Below, piece by piece: positions 42,711 to 51,504 of a stretch of 64,000 nt of DNA. How positions within the stretch are numbered: the stretch's first letter is position 1; each line of letters starts with the position of its first letter. The stretch comes from Aldehydirespirator sp028819505 (GTDB lineage Bacteria; Actinomycetota; Acidimicrobiia; Acidimicrobiales; Aldehydirespiratoraceae), in the NCBI GenBank assembly GCA_965207755.1, contig OZ242297.1:2790001-2854000 (forward strand), read 5' to 3'. A program made the position numbers and the translations under genes. Below the pieces are notes generated by a model. That model worked only from the letters and a program-made list of their open reading frames with translations, was not told the origin of the DNA and searched no databases.

Positions 42711-43475
42711 TCAGCGGCCGAGCGACTCCAGGTAGCGGCGAGCCGTCTCGCGCGACTCGGGATCGCGCCTCGCCGCGGCCAGCGAGTCGGCGTCGTTCCA
42801 GGCGCCGCCGGTGGGAACCAGGGCCTCCGCGGCCGCGTCAACCGCTCGCAGGGTGGCTCGCAGGGTGTAGGCCGACTTGGACGCCAGGAGGCGGGCCAGT
42901 TCCGTGGCGGCCTCCTCCAGTTCCGGCGCGGGCACGACCCGGTTGACGAAGCCCAGAGCCCGCGCCTCGGCCGAGCCGAACGGACGGCACGTCATCACCA
43001 GGTCGCGGGTGGCCGCGGGGCCGATCTCCCGCACCAGCCGGGGGATCCCGCCCCACGCCAGCGGTATGCCCAGATCGACCTCGGGTATCACGAAACGCGC
43101 ATCCTCCGCGACCACTCGCAGGTCGCAGGCCGCGGCCAGCACCACGCCGCCGCCCACGCAATGACCGTGTATGGCCGCCACCGTCACCGCCTGCATGGCC
43201 GTCACCGCCTCGGCCATCACCCGCCCGGCGTCGGTGCCGGCCCGGCCCGGTCCGCGACCGTCGGCGAACGCGGCCAGGTCCGCGCCCGCGGTGAAGGCCC
43301 GCCCGTTGCCCCGAACGATCACCGCCTTGACCTCGGCGTGGGAGTCGAACCATCCGGCTGCGTCGGTCAACTCCCGAATACACGCCACCGACAGCGGGTT
43401 GAGTTTGGCCGGCCTGTCCAGCAACAGGGTGCCCACCGCCCCGTCGACGCTGACTGTGATCGTGTCGTAGTCCAT
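42711..43475 (-). CDS. enoyl-CoA hydratase/isomerase (crotonase family)
   Basis: 254 residues from the ATG at 43475 (GGAAGG upstream). The crotonase oxyanion motifs AFTAGADLAAF and HGHCVGGGVVLAAACDLR are present, and PEVDLGIP supplies one glutamate. The position of the first catalytic glutamate after GGG is Val, so isomerase, hydrolase or another crotonase chemistry should be considered. It lies among acyl-CoA genes but is transcribed against them. Confidence 0.85.
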   Translation of the reverse strand: MDYDTITVSVDGAVGTLLLDRPAKLNPLSVACIRELTDAAGWFDSHAEVKAVIVRGNGRAFTAGADLAAFADGRGPGRAGTDAGRVMAEAVTAMQAVTVAAIHGHCVGGGVVLAAACDLRVVAEDARFVIPEVDLGIPLAWGGIPRLVREIGPAATRDLVMTCRPFGSAEARALGFVNRVVPAPELEEAATELARLLASKSAYTLRATLRAVDAAAEALVPTGGAWNDADSLAAARRDPESRETARRYLESLGR

Positions 43476-43711
43476 CGATCCTTCCCGTTCCGCCGATTCC
43501 GTCGAGAGCCGAGCCGGTAGACCCGAACCGCTCGTCGGTGCAGCGAGTCCGTTGAGCGACGCCGTGACCCGAGCGGCCCTCAGGTCGCCGCGAACAAGAG
43601 CAGAAATCGTAACACTCCGCCGCGAGACGCCCCGGATCCGCCCGCGCTCGGCCGCGGCCACGACGCAACCGATGGCGGCTCGGCGGCAAACGGCTGATAG
43701 AAGAAGCCGCC

Positions 43712-44500
43712 ATGAGAAGAAACCCCATGCGAGAGCGCTGGGCCGCGGGCGAGGCCGCTCTCGGCGGCTGGCTGGGCATCCCCAGCGCCTACTCCGCAGA
43801 GATCGTGGCCCGCTGCGACCTCGACTACGTCTGCGTCGACATCCAGCACGGCATCCTCGACTACAGCGACGCTTGGAAGATGCTGCAGGCCATCAACCTG
43901 GGCTCGGGCACGCCGCTGGTTAGGGTGCCGTGGAACGAGCCGGGTATCATCGGCAAGAGTCTCGACGCCGGTGCCAGGGGGATCATCATTCCCATGGTCG
44001 ACACCCGGGCCGAGGCCGCGGCCGCGGTGCGAGCCTGCCGGTACGCGCCCGACGGCAGCCGCAGCTACGCCGGGACCCGGGTGGTGCGCCAGGAGGGCTC
44101 CGACTACTTCGCCAACGCCAACACCGACGTGGCCGTTGTCCCGATGGTGGAGACGGTCGAAGCGGTGGAGAACCTCGACGGCATCCTGTCGGTGCCGGGA
44201 GTGGACGCCATCTACGTGGGGCCCTCGGACCTGTCGGTCAGCCTCGGTCTGCATCCGGGCAACAACGACGGCGAGCCCGCCTTCGACGAGGCGGTGGCCC
44301 GGATCCTCGAGAGCTGCGCCCGCCACGGCGTGATCGCGGGATGCCACACGGTGTCGGAACTGTGCCGGCGCCGCATCGAGCAGGGCTTCCGCATGATCAC
44401 CATCACCTCCGACACGGTGGCCCTCACCAGAGCGCTCGACGACGAGCTGCGCCGCGCCCGGGGCGAGGAGCCGGTGGTCCGCTCCAGCTCCATGTACTGA
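43712..44500 (+). CDS. HpcH/HpaI-family class II aldolase
   Basis: 262 residues. LGGWLGIPSAYSAEIVARCDLDYV, CVDIQHGILDY and the metal-ligand region VPMVETVEAVENLDGIL ... YVGPSDLSVSLG define the HpaI/2,4-dihydroxyhept-2-enedioate aldolase group, which cleaves 2-keto-4-hydroxy acids to pyruvate plus an aldehyde. A second ATG five codons in is an alternative start. It opens the 43.7-50 kb acyl-CoA catabolic cluster. Confidence 0.86.
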   Translation: MRRNPMRERWAAGEAALGGWLGIPSAYSAEIVARCDLDYVCVDIQHGILDYSDAWKMLQAINLGSGTPLVRVPWNEPGIIGKSLDAGARGIIIPMVDTRAEAAAAVRACRYAPDGSRSYAGTRVVRQEGSDYFANANTDVAVVPMVETVEAVENLDGILSVPGVDAIYVGPSDLSVSLGLHPGNNDGEPAFDEAVARILESCARHGVIAGCHTVSELCRRRIEQGFRMITITSDTVALTRALDDELRRARGEEPVVRSSSMY

Positions 44501-44506
44501 CGGTCC

Positions 44507-44760
44507 GCGGGACCAGCCGACACCGCCAACCGGGCCGCAGGACGCCAACCCGGCCACGACACGCACCGTCACCCCGCGGGACCAGCCGGCACCGCCAACC
44601 GGGCCGCAGGACGCCAACCCGGCCACGAGACGCACCGTCACCCCGCGGGACCAGCCGGCACCGCCAACCGGGCCACACACCGCCATCCCGGCCACGACGA
44701 CACGCACCGTCACCCCGCGGGGCCGGCCGGCACCGCCAGACGGGCCGCAGGACGCCGGTA
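44507..44760. repeat. 69/72-bp tandem array after the aldolase gene
   Basis: Units starting GCGGGACCAGCCGRCACCGCC lie at 44507, 44576, 44645 and, partial, 44717, with periods of 69, 69 and 72 bp. The third unit is more diverged. The array starts six bases after the aldolase stop and fills the 313-base gap to the acyl-CoA dehydrogenase; no gene is present in it. Confidence 0.9.
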
Positions 44761-44813
44761 CGCTGACCCCGTCCGCCCGGCCCGCCCGCAGCCGCCGGCA
44801 CCGAGGAGCCGCC

Positions 44814-46037
44814 ATGGACTTCGAGTTCTCCGACGACCAGAAGGCGTTCGCGGCCGAGGTGGAGGCATTCCTCGACGCCAACCACGACCCCGACGTGTTC
44901 GACCTGACCCGCGAGAACATGGCCCAGCTGGTCGACACCCCCGAGCGCCGGGCGTTCATGAAGGAGATGGGCCGGAAGGGATGGCTGGGCATCACCTGGC
45001 CCGCCGAGTACGGCGGCAGCGAGGGCGAGGGCGTCTACGAGTACCTGCTGAACGAGGCTCTGGCCGCCCGGGGCGGTCCCCAGATCGGCAAGGGGGTCGG
45101 CATCGTGGGCAAGACGATCATCGCCCACGGCTCCGAGAAGCTGAAGGCCGAGTTCCTGCCCATGATCCTGGAGAACGACGTGGAGTTCGCGGTTGGCTAC
45201 TCCGAGCCCGACGCCGGGTCCGACGCCGCCTCCATGCGGCTGCGGGCCGAGCGGCACACCGCGGAGGACGGCACCAGGGGCTGGCTGCTCAACGGCCAGA
45301 AGATCTGGACCACGTCCGCCCATTTCGCCGAGTGGTACTGGCTCGGGACCCGCACCGACCCCGACAACAAGCACATGGGCATCACCCTGATGCTGGTGCC
45401 GATGGACCAGCCCGGCATCACCGTCGACGGCATCTGGACCATGGGCGACGAGCGCACCAACTCGGTGTTCCTAGACAACGTGTTCGTGCCCGACGACTAC
45501 GTGGTGGGCGAGGTCGACCACGGGTTCCGCTACATCAGCCAGGCACTCGACCTCGAACGCTTCACGATGTTCACGTTCTCGCCCATCAAGCAGCGCCTCG
45601 ACCTGCTCACCGATTGGGTCAAGGACGCGGAGCGCGACGGCGAGGCGGTGCGGTCCGATCCCCGGGTGCGGGCCCGTCTCGCCAACCTGCACGCCGAGGC
45701 CGAGGTGGCGCGGGTGCTCGGCCTGAAGTTCGTGGCCGAGGCGGTGATGGTCGAGCAGGCGGTGCGCGACGGCAGGGAGGGTTTCCAGCCGCCGACGGTG
45801 GCCGCCTCGGAGTACAAGCTCTACGCCACCGAGCTGTCCAAGCGTCTGGCCGACGCGTCCATGGACATCGCCGGGCCCGGGGCGCAGCTGCGGGTCCACA
45901 CCAACGACGCCCCCATGGACGGCCGGGCGGAGTCGACCTACCGCTTCACCGTGATCGACACCATCGGCGGCGGCTCCTCGGAGATCCAGAAGAACATCAT
46001 CGCCCGCCGGGGACTCGGCCTCCCCAAGAACTTCTGA
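44814..46037 (+). CDS. acyl-CoA dehydrogenase (FadE-type)
   Basis: 407 residues from ATG after GAGGAG. FAD-dependent dehydrogenase motifs: GITWPAEYGGSEGEG, VGYSEPDAGSDAASM, NGQKIWTTSAHFAEW, and the C-terminal IGGGSSEIQKNIIARRGLGLP. The family desaturates acyl-CoA at alpha-beta and passes electrons to ETF. The GGGSSE end is typical of mycobacterial FadE paralogues that form mixed tetramers with a second subunit; the dehydrogenase at 48837 is a possible partner. It is followed by a CoA transferase and a hotdog hydratase. Confidence 0.9.
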   Translation: MDFEFSDDQKAFAAEVEAFLDANHDPDVFDLTRENMAQLVDTPERRAFMKEMGRKGWLGITWPAEYGGSEGEGVYEYLLNEALAARGGPQIGKGVGIVGKTIIAHGSEKLKAEFLPMILENDVEFAVGYSEPDAGSDAASMRLRAERHTAEDGTRGWLLNGQKIWTTSAHFAEWYWLGTRTDPDNKHMGITLMLVPMDQPGITVDGIWTMGDERTNSVFLDNVFVPDDYVVGEVDHGFRYISQALDLERFTMFTFSPIKQRLDLLTDWVKDAERDGEAVRSDPRVRARLANLHAEAEVARVLGLKFVAEAVMVEQAVRDGREGFQPPTVAASEYKLYATELSKRLADASMDIAGPGAQLRVHTNDAPMDGRAESTYRFTVIDTIGGGSSEIQKNIIARRGLGLPKNF

Positions 46038-46114
46038 GCGTGCAGGCCATGACGGCGACAGCCCCTGACGGGCGTCGCGGCGCGGTGAGGGGCAGCCCTC
46101 GCGCTTCCGGCGCC

Positions 46115-46233
46115 CGCAACGGAGTTCGCCGCGGCGCGCCGGTTCGCGCCGGCGACCGCGTCCGCACGGACGGAGTGGCCGCTACTCGCAACGGCGCTCG
46201 CCGCGGCTCGCCTGTTCGCGCCCGTCCCGGGGG
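46115..46233. repeat. 72-bp imperfect tandem repeat
   Basis: CGCAACGG(A/C)G(T/C)TCGCCGCGGC occurs at 46115 and 46187, two diverged units with a period of 72 bp. They occupy most of the 205-base gap between the acyl-CoA dehydrogenase and the CoA transferase. Confidence 0.65.
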
Positions 46234-46242
46234 CGTGGGAGC

Positions 46243-47433
46243 GTGACGTCCTCCGAGGCGCAGGCCGCCCCGGCGGGCGCGCTCGACGGGGTCAGGGTGC
46301 TGGACCTGTCGTCGGTCGGGCCCGCGGCCCGGGCCACCAGGCTTCTGGCCGACTACGGCGCGGAGGTGGTGAAGGTCGGTCCGGTGCCGCGACGGGCCGG
46401 GGCCGCCACCGTTCCCCCCGCCTACGCCTACAGCGGCCACCGGGGCATGAGGCGGGTGCTGCTCGACCTCAAGTGCGACAGCGGGCGGGACGCCTTCCTC
46501 GACCTGGCCCGGGGCGCCGACGTGGTGGTGGAGAGCTTCCGTCCCGGCGTGGTCGACCGCCTCGGCATCGGCCACGGCGCGGTGCGGGCCGTCAATGAGG
46601 GTGTCGTCTACTGCTCCACCAGCGGCTACGGCCAGAGCGGCCCGAGGCGGAACTGGGCCGGCCACGACCTCAACTACCTGGCCGTCTCCGGCTACCTGCA
46701 CTGCAGCGGACGCGACGCCGGCGGCGTCCCCGCGCTGCCCGGCGCCACGGTGGCCGACATCGCCGCCGGCGGGATGCACGCCGCGCTGGCGGTCACGGCC
46801 GCCCTGCTGCGCCGGGAGCGCACCGGCCACGGCGAGCACCTCGACGTTTCGGTGGCCGACGGGGCGCTGGGGATGATGGCGCTGTACGCCGACGAGCACC
46901 TGGCCACCGGCGCCGAGCCCGGTCCGGGCCACTACATCCTCACCGGCCGCTATGCCTGCTACGGCGTTTACGCCTGCGCCGACGGCGAGTATCTGTCGGT
47001 GGCCGCCATCGAGCCCGCATTCTGGGCCAACCTGTGCCGTGCGCTGGGCTTCGAGCGCTACATCGACGCCCAGACCGATGACGATGCCCAGGACGAGATC
47101 CGCGCCGCTGTCTCGGCCGCACTGGAGACGGCCGACCGCGACGAGTGGGTGCGTCGACTCGGCCCCGCCGACTGCTGTGTCGCCCCGGTCAACAGAATCT
47201 CCGAAGCCGTCCGCGACGAGCAGTACCTGGCCCGGGGTGCGGTGGTCGATGCCGAGCACCCCCAGGCAGGCGCCGTCGAGCAGATCAGCTCGCTGTGGGC
47301 CGGAACGGCAACGCCGGAGAGCCCGCACCGGCTGCCCGACCCCGGGGCCACCGACACCGCCGCGCTCCTGGCCGAGGCCGGCTACGACGAGACCCGCCTG
47401 GCCGGACTGACCGCGGAAGGAGCCATCGCGTGA
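46243..47433 (+). CDS. family III CoA transferase (alpha-methylacyl-CoA racemase-like)
   Basis: 396 residues from GTG after GGGAG. GALDGVRVLDLSSVGPAARAT, LADYGAEVVKV, VVVESFRPGVVDRLGIG and HLDVSVADGALGMMALY resemble the AMACR/CaiB subgroup. LAVSGYLHCSGRD keeps the residues around the racemase active site only loosely, so transferase and racemase are both possible. It is about 40 percent identical at best, by eye, to the 30249 paralogue. Its stop codon lies in the first unit of a 72-bp array. Confidence 0.85.
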   Translation: MTSSEAQAAPAGALDGVRVLDLSSVGPAARATRLLADYGAEVVKVGPVPRRAGAATVPPAYAYSGHRGMRRVLLDLKCDSGRDAFLDLARGADVVVESFRPGVVDRLGIGHGAVRAVNEGVVYCSTSGYGQSGPRRNWAGHDLNYLAVSGYLHCSGRDAGGVPALPGATVADIAAGGMHAALAVTAALLRRERTGHGEHLDVSVADGALGMMALYADEHLATGAEPGPGHYILTGRYACYGVYACADGEYLSVAAIEPAFWANLCRALGFERYIDAQTDDDAQDEIRAAVSAALETADRDEWVRRLGPADCCVAPVNRISEAVRDEQYLARGAVVDAEHPQAGAVEQISSLWAGTATPESPHRLPDPGATDTAALLAEAGYDETRLAGLTAEGAIA

Positions 47434-47605
47434 TGTCCGCCGAACCGGCAAGCCCAACAGGCGGACGGCGGCGCCGAGTTGGATGCCGCCAATCTGATCG
47501 CGTGATGTCCGCCGAACCGGCAAGCCCAACGGGCGGACGGCGGCGCCGAGTTGGATGCCGTCAATCTGATCGCGTGATGTCCGCCGAACCGGCAAGCCCA
47601 ACAGA
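47430..47605. repeat. 72-bp tandem array on the CoA-transferase stop codon
   Basis: GTGATGTCCGCCGAACCGGC begins units at 47430, 47502 and 47574 (period 72), the third truncated. Each unit repeats the ATCGCG-TGA end of the CoA transferase in frame and holds the inverted pair GTCCGCC/GGCGGAC. Together with the palindrome at 47663 it fills the 304-base gap to the next gene; no gene lies here. Confidence 0.92.
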
Positions 47606-47662
47606 CCCAAGACGGCCCCCACTCCCCCTGTTCACGGCGCCCTCGACCGCCACCCGATTCAC

Positions 47663-47710
47663 GAACTGGCAGCAGAATGCGCCCCATACGGGGCACCACG
47701 CTGCCAATTC
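47663..47710. repeat. palindromic element, family A, copy 2
   Basis: GAACTGGCAGC and GCTGCCAATTC arms (one mismatch) enclose TGCGCCCC/GGGGCA. The inner stem differs from the other copies (GCACG/CGTGC) on both sides while staying paired. It lies 28 bases before the hotdog-protein start. Confidence 0.78.
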
Positions 47711-47737
47711 CCGGAGTGACGGGGAGGCGGCGACCGC

Positions 47738-48799
47738 ATGACCGGCGAACTGCCTGCCGGCATCGGCGAGCTGATCGGCCGGCCCGTGTACCCGCAGACG
47801 GCCGACTTCCCTGCCGAAATGGGCTACGGCTGGAACACGCTGGCCGCCACCGAGAACGGCAACCCGCTGTACTGGGAACCGGCCGTGGCCGGGATGGTCG
47901 CCGGGGACCGCATCCTGCCCCTCAGCACGCTGTCGCTGTGGATGCGGCCCCACCGCTGGGCGCCCGGCGCCACCACCGAGCAGGTCGCGCTCGGGGTCCA
48001 CTTCGACCTCAAGGAGGGTCTGGGGCTCCCCGAGGCCATCATGAGCGACAACACGGTCGTGTTCCACGAGCCCGTGCGCCCCGGCGACGTGATCAGCCAC
48101 CACCAGGTTCTGCGGTCGGTGAGCGGGCCCAAGACGACCCGGCTCGGCTCCGGACGGTTCTGGGTGATCGACGTCGAGTACCACAACCAGCACGCGACGC
48201 TGGTCGGTGTGGAGTCCTACACCGGTTTCGGCTACCGCCGGAGCGACCCGGCCCCAGCCGGGCAGCCTCGGGCGCCCCGTCCGACGGAGCCCCCGTCGCC
48301 GGACGAGGCTTCCGGCCCGCGGGCCAAGCCGGACCCCGCCCACGACCAGGTCCGGGTGGGCGACGCCCTGCCCGTGCTCACCCACGACGTGACCGCCACC
48401 ACCGTCGTGCTCGGCGCCCTGGCCAGCCGCGACTGGCGGCCGATGCACCACGACTACCGCTTCGCCACCGAGCGAAACGGGGCCCGCGACATCTTCCTGA
48501 ACACGCCCAACCAGCTCGCCTGGATCGAGCGGGCCGTCACCGACTGGACCGGGCCCCGCGGCCGGCTGGGGCGGGTCTCGTTCCGCATGCAGGATCCGGT
48601 CTTCCCCGGCGACACCATGACCATCTCGTCGGTGGTCACGGCGGTGCCCGTCGACGACTCCGGCTGCGGCTGGGCCGAACTCGACCTGGTGCTGCGGGCC
48701 GGCGACCGGGTCTGCACGACCGGGAGGGCCAAGGTGGCCCTGCCGATGTCGGCGGCCGACAATCCGTGGCAGCGCCGCGGCGAGGACTGGAACCCGTGA
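47738..48799 (+). CDS. double-hotdog MaoC-like acyl-CoA dehydratase
   Basis: 353 residues with two hotdog halves joined by a Pro-rich linker (about 170-205). The N-terminal half resembles the FAS1-like dehydratase domain (GNPLYWEP, RPGDVISHH) and the C-terminal half is MaoC-like with ALASRDWRPMHHDYRFA, carrying the D...H catalytic pair. It probably hydrates enoyl-CoA in the same pathway as the adjacent dehydrogenases, like ChsH-type hydratases in actinobacteria. Confidence 0.84.
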   Translation: MTGELPAGIGELIGRPVYPQTADFPAEMGYGWNTLAATENGNPLYWEPAVAGMVAGDRILPLSTLSLWMRPHRWAPGATTEQVALGVHFDLKEGLGLPEAIMSDNTVVFHEPVRPGDVISHHQVLRSVSGPKTTRLGSGRFWVIDVEYHNQHATLVGVESYTGFGYRRSDPAPAGQPRAPRPTEPPSPDEASGPRAKPDPAHDQVRVGDALPVLTHDVTATTVVLGALASRDWRPMHHDYRFATERNGARDIFLNTPNQLAWIERAVTDWTGPRGRLGRVSFRMQDPVFPGDTMTISSVVTAVPVDDSGCGWAELDLVLRAGDRVCTTGRAKVALPMSAADNPWQRRGEDWNP

Positions 48800-48836
48800 T
48801 GCTCCAGTCCTCCGACCAGGCTTGCGGGAGGCGTTG

Positions 48837-49982
48837 ATGCTCGACCTCGACTTCACCCAGGAACAGGAGATGCTGCGCGGCATGGTGCGCGGCCTGTGCA
48901 GCGAGCTCTCGCCGCTGGAGCGTGTGCGGGAGCTCGAGGACGACCCCGACGGCGTCCACCGGGAGCTCTGGCAGCGTTTCGGGGAGCTGGGCCTGTGCGG
49001 CCTGATGGTCCCCGAGAGCGCCGGCGGCTCCGGCATGAGCCTCCTCGACGGGGTCGTGCTCTACGAGGAGTTGGGGCGCTCGCTGGCCCCGCTGCCCCAC
49101 TTCGTCAGCTGCGTGCTGTCCGCCGCGGCGATCACCGAGGCCGGGTCGCCGGCCCAGCAGGCCGAGCTGCTGGGCGGCATCGCGTCGGGCGAGACCATCG
49201 CGACCGTCGGGTGGCTGGAGCCGGGCGGGGGCTACAAGCCCCGCGGCGTGCAGCTGGCCGCCCGCGCCGACGGAGACGGCTTCGTGCTGGACGGCGCCAA
49301 GGAGCATGTCCCGTTCGCGGCGGCCGCCGACCTCGTCGTCGTGCTGGCCCGCAGCGGCGACGACGACACCGATATCGACCTGTTCGTGGTGGAGGCGGGC
49401 GCCCCGGGCCTGAGCCTCGACCAGCGGATGTCGATCTCGTCGGACACCCAGTACCGGGCCACCCTCGACGGCGTACACGTCGGTGCCGGCGCCCGCCTGG
49501 GCACCCCCGACGCTGCTGCGGGCGCCGGCTGGGAGGCCTGGCAGCGCGCCATGCACGCCGGCGCGATCCTGGCCGCGGCCCAGGCCGTCGGCGGCGCCTC
49601 GGCCGCCCTCGAGATGACCGTCGAGTACGCCAAGGAGAGGCGCCAGTTCGACAAGGCCCTGGCCGAGTTCCAGGCCGTCTCGCACTACCTGGCCGACGCC
49701 CGCACCGCCCTCGACGGCGCCGAACTGCTGGTGTACGAGGCGGCCTGGGCCCACAGCACGGGCCGCTCCACCGAGCGGCTGGCCCCCATGGCCAAGATGT
49801 TCGCCTGCCGCACCTACCGGGAGATCACCGCCATGTGCCAGCAGGTGTTCGGCGGCATCGGCTTCACTGTGGAGTACGACATCCAGCTCTACTTCCGCCG
49901 AGCCAAGCAGCTCCAGCTCTCCTGGTGGGACCAGGCGACCTGCGAGGACCGCATCGCCGACGCCGTCCTGGGCGCCCGCTAA
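48837..49982 (+). CDS. acyl-CoA dehydrogenase (FadE-type)
   Basis: 381 residues; the ATG at 48837 has GGGAGG five bases upstream. Motifs: FGELGLCGLMVPESAGGSGMS, VTVEYAKERRQFDKALAEFQA and VFGGIGFTVEYDIQLYFRRAK. The catalytic-glutamate region (YEGT in MCAD) is not recognisable, as in the beta-type partners of heteromeric FadE enzymes. Pairing with the 44814 subunit is plausible. It overlaps the stop of the convergent coiled-coil gene by four bases. Confidence 0.88.
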   Translation: MLDLDFTQEQEMLRGMVRGLCSELSPLERVRELEDDPDGVHRELWQRFGELGLCGLMVPESAGGSGMSLLDGVVLYEELGRSLAPLPHFVSCVLSAAAITEAGSPAQQAELLGGIASGETIATVGWLEPGGGYKPRGVQLAARADGDGFVLDGAKEHVPFAAAADLVVVLARSGDDDTDIDLFVVEAGAPGLSLDQRMSISSDTQYRATLDGVHVGAGARLGTPDAAAGAGWEAWQRAMHAGAILAAAQAVGGASAALEMTVEYAKERRQFDKALAEFQAVSHYLADARTALDGAELLVYEAAWAHSTGRSTERLAPMAKMFACRTYREITAMCQQVFGGIGFTVEYDIQLYFRRAKQLQLSWWDQATCEDRIADAVLGAR

Positions 49983-50320
49983 GCGGCCCCGGTTGCGCCC
50001 TCGAGTGCGGCTATCCGCTCGCCGTGGTCCGCCATCGAGGTGAGCAGACGACCATGCTCCTCCAGAGTGGCCTCGATCCTGGCAAGACGACGGCCATGCT
50101 CCTCCAGAGTGGCCTCGATCCTGGTCAATCGACGGCCATGCTCCTCTTGGACGGTCTCAATCTTGGTCAATCGCTCAAGCACCTTGACCAAGATCGCCTC
50201 GTTGCGATCGAGGCGCGCGCCGAGGGATCGAATGTCCGACTTGATTACGGACAGGGAAAAGCCGAGCAGCCCCAAGATGCCCGCACCCAATACTCCGATG
50301 ATCGCTTCTGCCACGGTCAT
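49979..50320 (-). CDS. short membrane-anchored coiled-coil protein with 14-residue repeats
   Basis: 113 residues from the ATG at 50320 (GGGAGG close upstream). One hydrophobic helix (AEAIIGVLGAGILGLLGFSL) is followed by a coiled coil. The repeat RIEATLEEHGRRL is encoded by 42-bp units at 50053, 50095 and 50137; 14 residues equal exactly two heptads. It resembles small phage- or plasmid-type bdr/coiled-coil membrane proteins and has no known function. A TATACT -10 element at 50330-50335 stands only about nine bases before the ATG, suggesting a near-leaderless mRNA. Confidence 0.7.
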   Translation of the reverse strand: MTVAEAIIGVLGAGILGLLGFSLSVIKSDIRSLGARLDRNEAILVKVLERLTKIETVQEEHGRRLTRIEATLEEHGRRLARIEATLEEHGRLLTSMADHGERIAALEGATGAA

Positions 50321-50387
50321 GTCCTCCCAAGTATAGCATGTCCAACCGTCGAGGCCATTCGGCAATAGTTATATAGATCAATATAGC
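50321..50387. promoter_or_regulatory. AT-rich divergent promoter region
   Basis: A short AT-rich island (TATATAGATCAATATAG) in otherwise GC-rich sequence separates the divergent coiled-coil and MsrP-like genes. TATACT (50330-50335, minus strand) is a good -10 for the coiled-coil gene, and TATATA near 50371 could serve the plus-strand gene. No clear -35 hexamers were found. Confidence 0.4.
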
Positions 50388-51383
50388 ATGATAGTTACCA
50401 AGTGTCTCACCCCCCGGCGGGTCGATCTGCTGCTGGGCGGGGCGGTGACGGTGGCCGCGGTGACCGGCCTGGTGTCCTGGGGCGTCGGCAGCGGCTGGGC
50501 CCGCTGGGTGACGGTCGTCCATGCTCTGGCCGGCCTGAGCCTTCTGGCGCTGGCCCCGGCCAAGCTCCGCGGCTCGGTGCGCACCGGGCTGAAGCGTCGC
50601 CGGGCCACCCGGTGGCTGTCGATGCTGTTGGGCTTGCTGGTGGCAGCCACCGTCGTCCTTGGCATCCTGCACGCCACCGGCCTGTGGCACGGGGTGGGCT
50701 ACTGGTCGGCGCTGTGGACCCATTTCCTGCTTGCCGCGCTGCTGGCCCCGCTGGTGGTCTGGCACATCGCAAGCCGGCCCGGCCGTCCCCGCGTGGCCGA
50801 CCTCGACCGCAGGACCCTTGTCGGCGGCAGCGCCGCGGTCGCGGCCGCCGGCATCGCCTACGGGGTCCAGCAACTCGTGGTCGGCGACAACCGGCGCTTC
50901 ACCGGCTCCCACGAGATCGCCTCGTTCAACCCGGCGGAGATGCCGACCACCATGTGGCTCAACGACCGCTCCCCGAGGGTGCCGGCCTCGGGGTGGGAGT
51001 TGGTGGTCGCCGGCCGGACGGTCCCGCTGGAGGATCTGCACGCCCGAGCCGCTCCCGTCGAGGCCGATCTCGACTGCACCGGCGGATGGTGGAGCCGCCA
51101 GTCGTGGGACGCGGTGCCGCTGGCCGAGCTGATGCCGACGGTGGACGCGGCCACACTCGAAGTCACATCGCTGACCGGCTACAGCCGGCTGTTCCCGGCC
51201 CGCGACGCCGCCAACCTGTACCTGGCCGTCGGCTACAACGGCGAGCCCCTGCGCCGGGGCCACGGCGCGCCCGTCCGTCTGGTGGCGCCGGGGCGCCGGG
51301 GCTTCTGGTGGGTGAAGTGGGTGAGCCGCATCGACCCCGTCGACCGCCCGTGGTGGCTCCAACTGCCGTTCCCGCTGGAGTGA
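50388..51383 (+). CDS. membrane cytochrome b561-like domain fused to MsrP/YedY-type molybdopterin oxidoreductase
   Basis: 331 residues. The first 130 contain four hydrophobic segments with histidines (VVHALAGLS; LWTHFLLAALLAPLVVWH) like a ferric-reductase/b561 membrane unit. The rest is a sulfite-oxidase-fold domain with the molybdenum-ligand cysteine in EADLDCTGGWWS and ending GFWWVKWVSRIDPVDRPWW. In E. coli the two parts are separate (MsrQ and MsrP) and repair methionine sulfoxide in the periplasm. One-chain versions occur in actinobacteria. Substrate repair is inferred. Confidence 0.8.
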   Translation: MIVTKCLTPRRVDLLLGGAVTVAAVTGLVSWGVGSGWARWVTVVHALAGLSLLALAPAKLRGSVRTGLKRRRATRWLSMLLGLLVAATVVLGILHATGLWHGVGYWSALWTHFLLAALLAPLVVWHIASRPGRPRVADLDRRTLVGGSAAVAAAGIAYGVQQLVVGDNRRFTGSHEIASFNPAEMPTTMWLNDRSPRVPASGWELVVAGRTVPLEDLHARAAPVEADLDCTGGWWSRQSWDAVPLAELMPTVDAATLEVTSLTGYSRLFPARDAANLYLAVGYNGEPLRRGHGAPVRLVAPGRRGFWWVKWVSRIDPVDRPWWLQLPFPLE

Positions 51384-51504
51384 CCCGCACCAAGCCGGCG
51401 GCCGCGTTCGAGTTCTTCGAGAAGTCGGGCGTGCTGTTCGTGCTTCCGCGACCACGACATCGCCCCGGAGGGGTCCGGCGGCGCGATACTGGGCGCCACC
51501 ACCG

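Noticed and set aside
43476..43661. N-terminal extension of the enoyl-CoA hydratase
   Set aside because: The extra 62 codons are unlike the family, and GGAAGG precedes the ATG at 43475.
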